Assembly: GCF_000423925.1 (NCBI RefSeq)
Contig: NZ_KE384110.1
Coordinates: 1-34,946, forward strand
From: Butyrivibrio sp. VCD2006
GTDB lineage: Bacteria; Bacillota; Clostridia; Lachnospirales; Lachnospiraceae
Direction of reading: 5' to 3'
DNA: 34,946 bases
The translations under genes were made by a program, and so were the position numbers. The notes beneath the pieces were generated by a model. The model did not search any database. It worked only from the letters and a program-made list of their open reading frames with translations, and was not told the origin of the DNA. Numbering within the stretch: the first letter of the stretch is position 1; every line of letters starts with the position of its first letter. Below are positions 1 to 7,739 of the stretch, piece by piece.

Positions 1-1
1 G

Positions 2-76
2 GTATATAACAGGCTTGTGAAGAAGATCAAAAAGGCCGGAGCAAAAAAGGCTGTGTTCAAATTCAAAAAGGGTTGA
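2..76 (+). CDS. C-terminal end of an unknown gene (partial)
   Basis: An open frame enters from the left edge and ends in TGA at 74-76, giving 24 residues that are very rich in lysine (ending KAVFKFKKG). A hairpin terminator follows about 40 bases later, which supports a real gene end on this strand. The basic, Lys/Ala/Gly-rich tail resembles the style of the small secreted protein at 20519-20956 (which contains KKAGIKKASVRYIVKSKG), so it could be the end of a similar exported protein. Too little is present to assign a function. Confidence 0.5.
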   Translation, partial: VYNRLVKKIKKAGAKKAVFKFKKG

Positions 77-116
77 TATTTTCATAAGCAATCTGATATA
101 CTAACACAAAAGTAAC

Positions 117-155
117 AAAGGCGTTGCGGCTTCAAGTCGTAGCGCCTTTTCTTTT
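117..155 (+). terminator. Rho-independent terminator
   Basis: AAAGGCGTTGCGGC pairs with GTCGTAGCGCCTTT (G-U pairs allowed) around a short TTCAA loop, followed by CTTTTT. It ends the partial gene at the left edge. Confidence 0.85.
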
Positions 156-267
156 TGCTAATAATGCTTTTATAAAAGTGATCACTCAATTTACTGCTTT
201 AATGTGGTAAAATGGTAAAAGCATTTGCGCTGTCGATGAAATTTTTATAATGGGCGGAGGGAAAATT

Positions 268-1785
268 ATGCAGAGTTTTGTAAGTAATGTTGCTAATGTC
301 AATGGTGCTGTTAATGGATTTGTATGGGGACTTCCGATGTTGGTACTTCTTGTTGGTACCGGTATTCTTATGACATGTCTCACAAAGGTATTCCAGATTG
401 CACATTTTAAGCATTGGATCAAAAATACCGTAGGCGGTATTTTCAAGGATAAGAAGGTCACTGCTCATACCGATAAGGATGACATGCAGATATCCCAGTT
501 CCAGAGTCTTTGTACTGCACTTGCAGCTACAATCGGAACAGGTAATATTGCGGGTGTTGCTGCAGCAATTGTTTCAGGTGGCCCCGGAGCTATTTTCTGG
601 ATGTGGATCGTTGCATTTTTCGGAATGATGACTAACTTCTCAGAAAATGTTCTTGGTATCTACTATCGTAGAAGAAATGAGAGAGATGAGTGGTGCGGCG
701 GAGCTATGTACTACCTTAAGGATGGTCTTGGAAGTAAGCCCGGATGCGCACAGATAGGTGCATTACTTGCAGTTATGTTCAGCGTTTTCTGCGTACTTGC
801 TTCATTTGGTATAGGAAATATGAGCCAGGTCAACTCAATTGCAATAAATATGAACTCTGCTTTTGGAATCCCTGTTGTTGCAACAGGAATCGTGCTTATG
901 GTTCTTGCAGGACTTGTAATAGTTGGCGGACTTAAGCGAATTGCATCTGTTACAGAGAGACTTGTTCCTTTCATGGCAATCGTTTATCTCATCGGTGCTA
1001 TCGCAGTGCTTATCTTCAATATAGATAAGGCAGGCGCAGTATTTGCAGCTATCTTTAAGGGTGCATTCGGAATGAGAGCTGTTGGCGGCGGTATCGTAGG
1101 AAGCGGCGTTGCCATTGCAATGCAGTGGGGCATGAAGAGAGGCGTGTTCTCCAACGAAGCAGGTCTTGGTTCTTCAGTTATGGTTCACTCAAGTTCAAAC
1201 GTAAGAGAGCCCGTAGTTCAGGGTATGTGGGGAATATTCGAGGTATTTGCTGATACTATCATCGTCTGCACACTTACAGCATTTGCAGTGCTTTCCAGCG
1301 GACTTGTAAATCTTGAGACAGGTGAGGTTATTTCAGACCAGGTATCTACTGCACTTGTTGCAGAGGCATTTTCAACTATCTTTGGAAAAGCAGGAGCAGC
1401 CTTCATTGCTATCGCTATTCTGTTCTTCGCATTTTCAACAGTTCTTGGCTGGAGCCAGTACGGCAGCAAGGGATTCGAGTATCTCTTTGGTTCAAAAGCG
1501 GTCAAGGTTTATCAGTGCCTGTTCGTAATCTTCATTCTTGTAGGTTCCACAATGAACCTTGCACTTGCCTGGGATATTTCAGATACCTTCAACGGTCTCA
1601 TGGCTATCCCCAACCTTATCGGTGTGCTTGCACTCAGCGGTACTGTTATGAAAATCACACAGAACTATGTTGATAGAAAAATTAAGGGTAAGGACATTCA
1701 GCCCATGCTTTCAGCAATCGATGAAATCCAGAAGATCCATGAGGAAGAGATTTTAGGTGACGTTGCTGACATGCCTGCTAACTAA
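268..1785 (+). CDS. Sodium:alanine/amino-acid symporter, AGCS family
   Basis: A multi-spanning inner-membrane protein of 505 residues that would import alanine, glycine or a related small amino acid with Na+. The sequence shows the AGCS hallmarks: the N-terminal membrane segment GLPMLVLLVGTGILMTCLT, the stretch QFQSLCTALAATIGTGNIAGVA, GPGAIFWMW, and the conserved MKRGVFSNEAGLGSS block near residue 290. Its length is typical of the family (about 450-540). An in-frame ATG at 250 exists, but GGCGGAGG at 253-260 sits 7 bases before the ATG at 268, so 268 is chosen. It is monocistronic, with a terminator on each side. The exact substrate cannot be read from the sequence. Confidence 0.93.
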   Translation: MQSFVSNVANVNGAVNGFVWGLPMLVLLVGTGILMTCLTKVFQIAHFKHWIKNTVGGIFKDKKVTAHTDKDDMQISQFQSLCTALAATIGTGNIAGVAAAIVSGGPGAIFWMWIVAFFGMMTNFSENVLGIYYRRRNERDEWCGGAMYYLKDGLGSKPGCAQIGALLAVMFSVFCVLASFGIGNMSQVNSIAINMNSAFGIPVVATGIVLMVLAGLVIVGGLKRIASVTERLVPFMAIVYLIGAIAVLIFNIDKAGAVFAAIFKGAFGMRAVGGGIVGSGVAIAMQWGMKRGVFSNEAGLGSSVMVHSSSNVREPVVQGMWGIFEVFADTIIVCTLTAFAVLSSGLVNLETGEVISDQVSTALVAEAFSTIFGKAGAAFIAIAILFFAFSTVLGWSQYGSKGFEYLFGSKAVKVYQCLFVIFILVGSTMNLALAWDISDTFNGLMAIPNLIGVLALSGTVMKITQNYVDRKIKGKDIQPMLSAIDEIQKIHEEEILGDVADMPAN

Positions 1786-1817
1786 GGATGTATTTTGAAT
1801 AAAGAAAAAAGATAATA

Positions 1818-1867
1818 AAATCCCGCTCAGACTTTAGGCATATGCGTATTGGCTGTGCGGGATTTTT
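1818..1867 (+). terminator. Rho-independent terminator after the symporter
   Basis: AAATCCCGC pairs with GCGGGATTT, followed by a T run (GATTTTTTG). It lies 33 bases past the symporter stop codon. Confidence 0.85.
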
Positions 1868-2030
1868 TGTAAATAGTATCAAGTGCTATAATCAATGGTA
1901 GAATTGTAGCATAAATGATTTTTGGTCTAGTTATTTATGAATGGCTGTAATAGAATAAAATTGTGAAATCATTACATAAGTTTGTATTGTTTTGATGCTT
2001 TTTTGAATCTACTCATTAAGGAGACTTTAT

Positions 2031-2420
2031 ATGTTTGATAAGACTATACTTGTGGTGGATGATGACGAAATGATCCTTATGATGCTTGGCAAAATCCTGT
2101 CGAAGCAATTTAATGTTATCACTGCCGTATCCGGAGAAGCTGCCCTTGAAAAATATGGAGCAAATCGTCCTGACCTTATTCTCTCGGATTATATGATGCC
2201 CGGCATGAATGGCCTTCAGATGATGGATAAACTACGCGCAATCTATGGCAGTGACGTCTATGCGGTTTTCATGACTGCTAATGAGCAGGAGGAGACTGAG
2301 TTTGAAGTCTTCAGGCACGGTGCACTGCATTTCATCAAAAAGCCTATTAAGGCTGATGTCTTGATCGATGCGATAAAGTTTAGTCTTGAGAAAATTGACG
2401 ATATGAAAAGGAATGATTGA
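2031..2420 (+). CDS. Stand-alone CheY-like response regulator (single REC domain)
   Basis: A 129-residue cytoplasmic receiver with no output domain. The receiver signature is complete: the acidic pair in ILVVDDDE near residues 8-12, phosphoacceptor Asp53 in LSDYMMPGMNG, the switch Thr in VFMTANE, and Lys in FIKKPI. GGAG lies 8 bases before the ATG. No kinase or chemotaxis gene is adjacent and it is transcribed alone, so its partner is unknown. A single receiver usually works by phosphate-dependent protein binding, or as an intermediate in a phosphorelay such as the one at 30-34 kb. That link is inference only. Confidence 0.93.
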   Translation: MFDKTILVVDDDEMILMMLGKILSKQFNVITAVSGEAALEKYGANRPDLILSDYMMPGMNGLQMMDKLRAIYGSDVYAVFMTANEQEETEFEVFRHGALHFIKKPIKADVLIDAIKFSLEKIDDMKRND

Positions 2421-2451
2421 AGATATTATTCTATAAATGAAGATGTTTTAA

Positions 2452-2497
2452 TACCCATGAAATCCGCTTCAGGTGCGGATTTCATGGGTACTTTTTT
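2452..2497 (+). terminator. Rho-independent terminator, 16-bp perfect stem
   Basis: TACCCATGAAATCCGC and GCGGATTTCATGGGTA pair perfectly around a 7-nt loop, followed by CTTTTTT. It ends the response-regulator transcript. Confidence 0.92.
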
Positions 2498-2581
2498 ATT
2501 TGTTTTAACTATTAAAATATAAGGGTATGAAACCTTTTCTGAGCAAATTAGATATGATGAGAGTATCATTTTCTAGATATC

Positions 2582-2651
2582 CACACAAGCTATATGTGTG
2601 CAGAACTCCTCCATAGTGTTGTTTGATGTGCCAAAAGACAACATATGGAGG
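2582..2651 (+). promoter_or_regulatory. Two leader hairpins; the second masks the SMR ribosome binding site
   Basis: A first hairpin pairs CACACA (2582-2587) with TGTGTG (2595-2600). A second pairs CCTCCATA (2608-2615) with TATGGAGG (2644-2651), extended by TGTTGT with ACAACA. TATGGAGG is the ribosome binding site of the following ATG at 2659, so this fold would block translation. Leaders of SMR exporters are often guanidine riboswitches, but I do not see the conserved ACGR loops or the ykkC core. Any ligand is therefore unknown. Confidence 0.5.
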
Positions 2652-2658
2652 TTTTCTA

Positions 2659-2928
2659 ATGAAGTGGATTTATTTGTTTATTGCAGGAACTCTTGAAATA
2701 ACATGGGCGATAACAATGAAAATGTCTAATGGATTTACTGTGCTTATCCCATCAATTATTACAGGTGTGGGGTATATAGCCAGTGCCGTGTTTTTGTCAA
2801 TCGCATTAAGGCAGCTCCCATTGGTGAGTACAGATTTATTCGTGTATTTTTCTACATCGATTCTATTCATAATCTACACACTCCTGCCCAATTATAACAT
2901 GAAGATTTTGGTCAGCACATTAATGTAA
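2659..2928 (+). pseudogene. Small multidrug resistance (SMR/SugE-like) protein, C-terminally degenerate
   Basis: The first ~54 residues match the SMR family well: MKWIYLFIAGTLEITWAIT carries the conserved membrane Glu, followed by MKMSNGFTVLIPS and SIALRQLPL. The family normally continues with a G-T-A-Y-x-x-W-x-G-x-G segment and two further helices ending near residue 105. Here the sequence after LPL (VSTDLFVYFSTSILFII...) keeps none of those residues and stops at 89 aa. I found no clear continuation in the other two frames. It is probably a decayed exporter, although a divergent short SMR cannot be excluded. GGAGG at 2647-2651 fixes the start at 2659 rather than the upstream in-frame ATG at 2623. 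Confidence 0.6.
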
Positions 2929-3126
2929 ACCTTAACAAAAACGCATCCACATGTGTAGTAGTGCTGAAAGGAAAAGACGAAATACAATATAAAAATTTCC
3001 TAAAATAAGTCTAAAATTGTCTTGTGAAGTAGACTCGCGCAGTCGATATCTAATACAATGTAAATAGAGTATTTATGCAAAACAACTGACGAAAATCTTA
3101 TTGATGAGATAGGAGAAGGACAGCTA

Positions 3127-5292
3127 ATGATAGGCAAAAAATGGAATGCATTTAGAAAAACAACTTCAATAATACTTTTGGCTGCTTTGGCTCTAATGCC
3201 TGCCGGATGTGGAAACAAAGACAGCAATGCAGGCTCGGACATGTCTTCTCAGGAAGTAGGAAGTTCAGATCTTTCCGGAGTACCCGGAGGAGGAAAATGG
3301 GTTGATTCAGACGTTATCGGCATGGTCAAATCGGAAGATAACATACGGCCTCAGGACGACTTTGCAGCGGCTGTAAATAAAGACTATATTTTGTCTGCAG
3401 TTATGGATCCTGATTATCAAGAGGCCAGTATAGCTCTTGATGCATCTAAGCTGGTGTATGAAAGATGCATGGCGATTGCCTCTGATGATGCTATGACAGA
3501 CGACAATGCTTTAAAATACAAAGCTTTGATAAAGCTGTACTCTAATTGGGATGAGAGAAACAAGCTTGGAGTAGAACCGCTTAAAAAATATATTTCAGAC
3601 ATACAGAGTATATCCTCTATAAGTGAACTTACAGAATATCAGGGAAGCATTAAGAGAAATCCCTTTGGCCTTGGGTTACTAATGCCGGAATCAGTAGGAG
3701 TACAAATGCAGTTCCCGGACAAGAGTACATTGAAACTTAAGGCTCCGGGTCTTTCCCTCGGATCTGTCTCTTCATATATGGAATATTCAAGTGACACATT
3801 GGCAGCAAAGGAAAGAACCGATGATGTAATTGGATATTATCTTGGAAGGCTTGGCTTTTCTGAAAAAGAGATTAAAGATACCTTAAAGGGCAATTACAGA
3901 ATAGAAACTTTTATCGCCAGAAACAGTAATATGGATTACTACGGCATAAGAGATATGTTTACAAAGGTTCAAAATAACAGAGAAGGGGTGGGTGATTTAC
4001 AAGGGGATTATCCGCTCTTACAGATACTCGATAGCAGAGGCTATTCGGGATGCGATAGTTTTTATTTGGATTATACATATCTTAAGTCTCTGCCCGGGAT
4101 TTATACCAAAAAGAATCTTAAGGATATCAAGTCATTTCTTATAGTCCATACCATCGATTCGACCAAGTATCTTCTTGACCGCGAATCCTATGAAAAGATG
4201 GTTGCGCTTTATACCCAAAGCGCCGAAGACCATGAGGAATTTTCAGATGGCCTGTACAGCGCCCTCTTTAGAAATGATATGTCAATCTGCGGATTTCTTC
4301 CGTTATTGGATACGTTATACCTGGAGAAATACTTTAAGGACAGCGAAAAAACAGATCAGGTAAAAGAATTTACTGACGCGCTGATAAAGGCTTATTTACA
4401 AATACTTGATGAAGAAGACTGGATGTCAGATGATACAAAAACTGCTGCAAAAGAAAAGTTGAAAAATATGGCCTTGCACCTCATAAAGCCTGATAATGTT
4501 GCGGACTATTCATTAGCAGAAGTAAAATCCTACGAAGAAGGAGGCAACCTTGTTGAGGCTGCTGCTGAGGGCAGACGCATGTTGGAAGCTCACAGGGCAG
4601 ATATAAGTAAGAGTCCGGATTGGGACAGATTCAAGTGGGATATTTATGACGCAGGCAGAACTACTACCGAGGTTAACTGTGTGTATTATACAAGCGAAAA
4701 CGGTATCTATATAATGGCGGGTTATTTAGCCATGTGTGATGCCGCATACGGAGCTGATTCATCACTTGAGCAGTTTGCGGGAATCGTAGGAACTACTATT
4801 GGTCATGAGATAACCCATGGATTTGATTCTAACGGAACAAAGTTTGACCTGTACGGGCGGCAGTTTGATGAAAATATAAACACCATAGACTGGATGGCTA
4901 TTGAGGACAGGTCAAAGATGGAAGAAAAGGCTTCAAAGCTTGCCGGTTATTTCTCGCTTGCAAGACCTATTCCAGGGCAACAGAAAGTAAATGGAAACAT
5001 TATAAAAGATGAAGCCATAGCCGATATGGGAGGCATCAAGTCAGCTCTATATGTGGCAAGGGATTTGCCTGATTTTGATTATGACGAGTTTTTCAGAGCC
5101 TTTGCAAGACAGTATGCGGAACAGACAACTAAGGAAAACGAACTTGCCACAATGAGAGGCGACGTGCATCCTCTTCCATTCCACAGAATTAACATTATAC
5201 TTCAACAATATGATGAATTCATCGAAACCTATGATATTAAGCCTGGAGATGGAATGTACCTAAGCCCGGAAAAAAGAGTAAGTGTCTGGTGA
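3127..5292 (+). CDS. M13-family (neprilysin/PepO-like) zinc metallopeptidase, lipoprotein
   Basis: A 721-residue extracytoplasmic zinc endopeptidase, predicted to cleave oligopeptides outside the membrane. The N-terminus has a basic segment, a hydrophobic core and a lipobox (LMPAGC), so it should be lipid-anchored. The catalytic HEITH motif is at about residues 560-564, and the third zinc ligand is Glu629 in KDEAIADMGG. NCVYY corresponds to the family NAxY substrate-binding motif, and the C-terminus has the usual PGDxM...PEKRxxVW ending. AGGAGAAGG precedes the ATG. It lies immediately upstream of ABC transporter genes (27 bases), so co-transcription with a peptide-handling or export role is possible but not shown. 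Confidence 0.93.
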   Translation: MIGKKWNAFRKTTSIILLAALALMPAGCGNKDSNAGSDMSSQEVGSSDLSGVPGGGKWVDSDVIGMVKSEDNIRPQDDFAAAVNKDYILSAVMDPDYQEASIALDASKLVYERCMAIASDDAMTDDNALKYKALIKLYSNWDERNKLGVEPLKKYISDIQSISSISELTEYQGSIKRNPFGLGLLMPESVGVQMQFPDKSTLKLKAPGLSLGSVSSYMEYSSDTLAAKERTDDVIGYYLGRLGFSEKEIKDTLKGNYRIETFIARNSNMDYYGIRDMFTKVQNNREGVGDLQGDYPLLQILDSRGYSGCDSFYLDYTYLKSLPGIYTKKNLKDIKSFLIVHTIDSTKYLLDRESYEKMVALYTQSAEDHEEFSDGLYSALFRNDMSICGFLPLLDTLYLEKYFKDSEKTDQVKEFTDALIKAYLQILDEEDWMSDDTKTAAKEKLKNMALHLIKPDNVADYSLAEVKSYEEGGNLVEAAAEGRRMLEAHRADISKSPDWDRFKWDIYDAGRTTTEVNCVYYTSENGIYIMAGYLAMCDAAYGADSSLEQFAGIVGTTIGHEITHGFDSNGTKFDLYGRQFDENINTIDWMAIEDRSKMEEKASKLAGYFSLARPIPGQQKVNGNIIKDEAIADMGGIKSALYVARDLPDFDYDEFFRAFARQYAEQTTKENELATMRGDVHPLPFHRINIILQQYDEFIETYDIKPGDGMYLSPEKRVSVW

Positions 5293-5318
5293 TGTCTTAT
5301 TCAGGAAGGAGACTAATT

Positions 5319-6164
5319 ATGGGATCAGAGATTTCAAATGCAGCAATAAGACTTGATAACATAATCAAAAGCTATGGCAAACATGACGTACTAAAAGGTG
5401 TCACCATGCAGGTTAATAAAGGCGACATCTACGGTCTGGTGGGCAAAAACGGCGCAGGAAAAACCACGATATTCAAGATGATTCTAGGATTGTCGGAATA
5501 CACTTCCGGCAGTGTTTCCATAGATGGCTCAAAGAATCGAAAAGAGCTGTTTGCAAACAGGTCAAAGGTTGGTTTTTTTGTAGGATCAAATTTCTACGGA
5601 TATCTTTCCGGGAAAGCAAATCTTGAATACTATGCAGCTGCAAAGGGGCTCAAGGGAAAAGCGCTAAAGCAGGAGGTGGACCGTGTTCTGAAGGTTGTGG
5701 GTCTTGTCGACGGTAAGGAAAATCAGAAAGCCAAGGGATATTCCCTTGGAATGAAACAGCGTCTTGGAATAGGCAATGCGATCCTTGGTAATCCTGATAT
5801 TCTCATCCTTGATGAGCCGACCAACGGCCTGGATCCTCAGGGTATAGCCGATATTCGGCACATGATACGGCGATTCAGGGATGAGTTTGGTATGACAGTC
5901 ATAGTGTCGAGTCATATTCTTGGTGAACTGGAAAATACTGCAGATCGCTTCGGCATAGTACACAATGGAGTTATAGCAAAAGAAATCACACAGGATGACC
6001 TTTCTGCAAAACGCCCTGAAGTAGAACTGACTGTTTCTGCCGGTAATTTGGAGAGAGCCAAAAGCATTCTTGCAGAAAATGGTATTGATGTCCTGAAAGA
6101 AGGAAAAGAGAAAGTTACTCTGGAAGACTATTACTTTGAACTCATTGGAGGGTCAGCAGAATGA
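5319..6164 (+). CDS. ABC transporter ATP-binding protein
   Basis: A 281-residue ATPase subunit with Walker A (GLVGKNGAGKTT, about residue 42), the signature YSLGMKQR, Walker B ILILDEPTNGLDP, and the H-loop His in VIVSSHIL. The fold and short C-terminal extension match the DrrA/BcrA-type ATPases that pair with ABC-2 permeases for drug, bacteriocin or lipid export. An in-frame start overlaps the peptidase stop, but AGGAAGGAG at 5303-5311 favours the ATG at 5319. The stop overlaps the next start (ATGA), so translation is coupled to the permease. Confidence 0.93.
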   Translation: MGSEISNAAIRLDNIIKSYGKHDVLKGVTMQVNKGDIYGLVGKNGAGKTTIFKMILGLSEYTSGSVSIDGSKNRKELFANRSKVGFFVGSNFYGYLSGKANLEYYAAAKGLKGKALKQEVDRVLKVVGLVDGKENQKAKGYSLGMKQRLGIGNAILGNPDILILDEPTNGLDPQGIADIRHMIRRFRDEFGMTVIVSSHILGELENTADRFGIVHNGVIAKEITQDDLSAKRPEVELTVSAGNLERAKSILAENGIDVLKEGKEKVTLEDYYFELIGGSAE

Positions 6165-6892
6165 GAAATTTGTTAAGGGCAGATTTGAAGCGTATCTTTC
6201 GGATTGGCCTTATCTATGGAGGTCTTTTCCTTGCGCTGATCTATATTTCATATACAGTACTTGAAGGTATTGTAAATGATGGCTCAATCGGACTGATAAA
6301 TGGTGTGCAGAAAGCACTTAGCGGGGCGGTTATGGCTCTTTTCATAGTCTTTCCTACATTCTATGCTGTTTTCGCACATGAGTTATCTTCAAAATCCATG
6401 CAGACTGTGCTTGGTCATGGTATAACCAGGGATAAGCTCATAATCGCCAAGCTTCTTGATGCTGCCATTTTACTGTTTTGCCTGTATCTGGTCATAATTG
6501 CAGCGGCTCTTATAGTAATAAATTCAGAATCGGGAATCGTATTAAGCCCGCAGCAGCAGGTGAATCTTATTATATATATCATCCTGAGGTGGCTTAGACA
6601 CTTTGGTTACATTGTCTTTTCTGCCATGATCATGTACATTTCCGGTTCTACAGTTCTTGGCATTATCGCATGTATCGCATTTACGGTTGTGTTTAAACTG
6701 GTGTTTAACATAGTAGAGTTTTTTTCTTCCCTTTCATTATATGATTATACCTTTGACGGGTTGCTTGATTGGGCATATACCGGAATAGAAGTGGGAGCAG
6801 TCCCCTGGCAGCTTCTGCCCGCTGTCTGTTATCTCCTGGCAGCACTGGCGATTACGACTCATTTTTTTCGGAGAAAGGAGTTTGACTTTTGA
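6161..6892 (+). CDS. ABC-2-type transporter permease, first subunit
   Basis: A 243-residue membrane protein with about six hydrophobic segments. It starts MRNLLRADLKRIFRI, a typical cytoplasmic amphipathic lead-in, and ends with a basic RRKEFDF tail. The layout (a long first loop, then FAHELSSKSMQTVLGHGITRDKL before the next helix) matches BcrB/ABC-2 permeases. It overlaps the ATPase gene by 4 bases upstream and the second permease downstream. Its residues 64-100 resemble the corresponding part of its neighbour (YADEFTSNSMQCLIGRGISRRRL), so the two permeases are diverged paralogues likely to form a heterodimer. The substrate is unknown. Confidence 0.88.
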   Translation: MRNLLRADLKRIFRIGLIYGGLFLALIYISYTVLEGIVNDGSIGLINGVQKALSGAVMALFIVFPTFYAVFAHELSSKSMQTVLGHGITRDKLIIAKLLDAAILLFCLYLVIIAAALIVINSESGIVLSPQQQVNLIIYIILRWLRHFGYIVFSAMIMYISGSTVLGIIACIAFTVVFKLVFNIVEFFSSLSLYDYTFDGLLDWAYTGIEVGAVPWQLLPAVCYLLAALAITTHFFRRKEFDF

Positions 6893-7635
6893 AAAATCTA
6901 ATTTTTGCAGATGTGAAAAGAATCCTGAGAAAACCGGCGTATTGGATTGTACTTGGAATTTGCCTGCTTATTTCACTCTTTTGGTCTGTTCAATCAAACA
7001 ACAGCGGCGGGATGAGTGGGTTTTCATTTGCTTCTAATCAGGGAACAGCTGTAAACACAATGAATCTGTTTATAGGAATTGCTATATACGTGAGCGTATA
7101 TGCCGATGAGTTCACGTCAAATTCTATGCAGTGCCTTATTGGAAGAGGGATTTCAAGAAGGAGGCTCCTGATTGCCAAGTTCATCAATTGCGTAATCGTA
7201 ACCTTTATTTCATATGGAATCTATACTCTTTTTATCACTATTACAGGTCTGATTATGGGAGCGAAGATGAACGGATCAGAAAGCAGTTTTTTATACAGCA
7301 CGATACTAACCAATGCTTTTATCGTTCTGGGTTATGCAACAATATCCATGATCATTCTCTTCTGGAGTAAGAACGTTGCCTATGCAACACTGGTGGATGC
7401 ATTCCTGCTTTTTGCAGGAAGTACGCTGATGAGCGGTCTGAATAGTATTCCTGCGATCAGTATTTGGCATATAGACAGGCATATTTTTTCACAAGCCCTC
7501 GAATGTGCAAAAGTAGATTTGCTGCTTACAGGTGGCACGGCAATCTTTACACTGCTTTGGCATGTTGTAAAGATCTGCGCTATTTCCATTATTTTGGCAT
7601 ATCTGCTCTTTAGGAAAAAAGAGTTGGATTTCTGA
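6889..7635 (+). CDS. ABC-2-type transporter permease, second subunit (TTG start)
   Basis: A 248-residue, six-segment membrane protein, paralogous to the preceding permease (MKNLIFADVKRILRKP; DEFTSNSMQCLIGRGISRRR; C-terminal RKKELDF). The start is TTG at 6889, overlapping the previous TGA, with GAAAGGAG 8 bases upstream, which implies tight translational coupling. It completes the ATPase plus two permeases exporter. No hairpin terminator is evident after the stop. The next 130 bases belong to the TnpB insertion region, so the operon's original 3' flank may have been disturbed. Confidence 0.88.
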   Translation: MKNLIFADVKRILRKPAYWIVLGICLLISLFWSVQSNNSGGMSGFSFASNQGTAVNTMNLFIGIAIYVSVYADEFTSNSMQCLIGRGISRRRLLIAKFINCVIVTFISYGIYTLFITITGLIMGAKMNGSESSFLYSTILTNAFIVLGYATISMIILFWSKNVAYATLVDAFLLFAGSTLMSGLNSIPAISIWHIDRHIFSQALECAKVDLLLTGGTAIFTLLWHVVKICAISIILAYLLFRKKELDF

Positions 7636-7739
7636 CATGGAGCAACACACACGAAGTAGAAAGTGTTTGGGTGACAGGTATGAGAAGAAAAATCGTAAAT
7701 ACGGAATTGGCTGGAATATCGAAAAAGGGTGTGTTTCAT

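Noticed and set aside
2582..2651. Guanidine (ykkC or mini-ykkC) riboswitch
   Set aside because: The hairpin loops do not carry the ACGR motif and the conserved ykkC core is not visible, although the gene context would fit.
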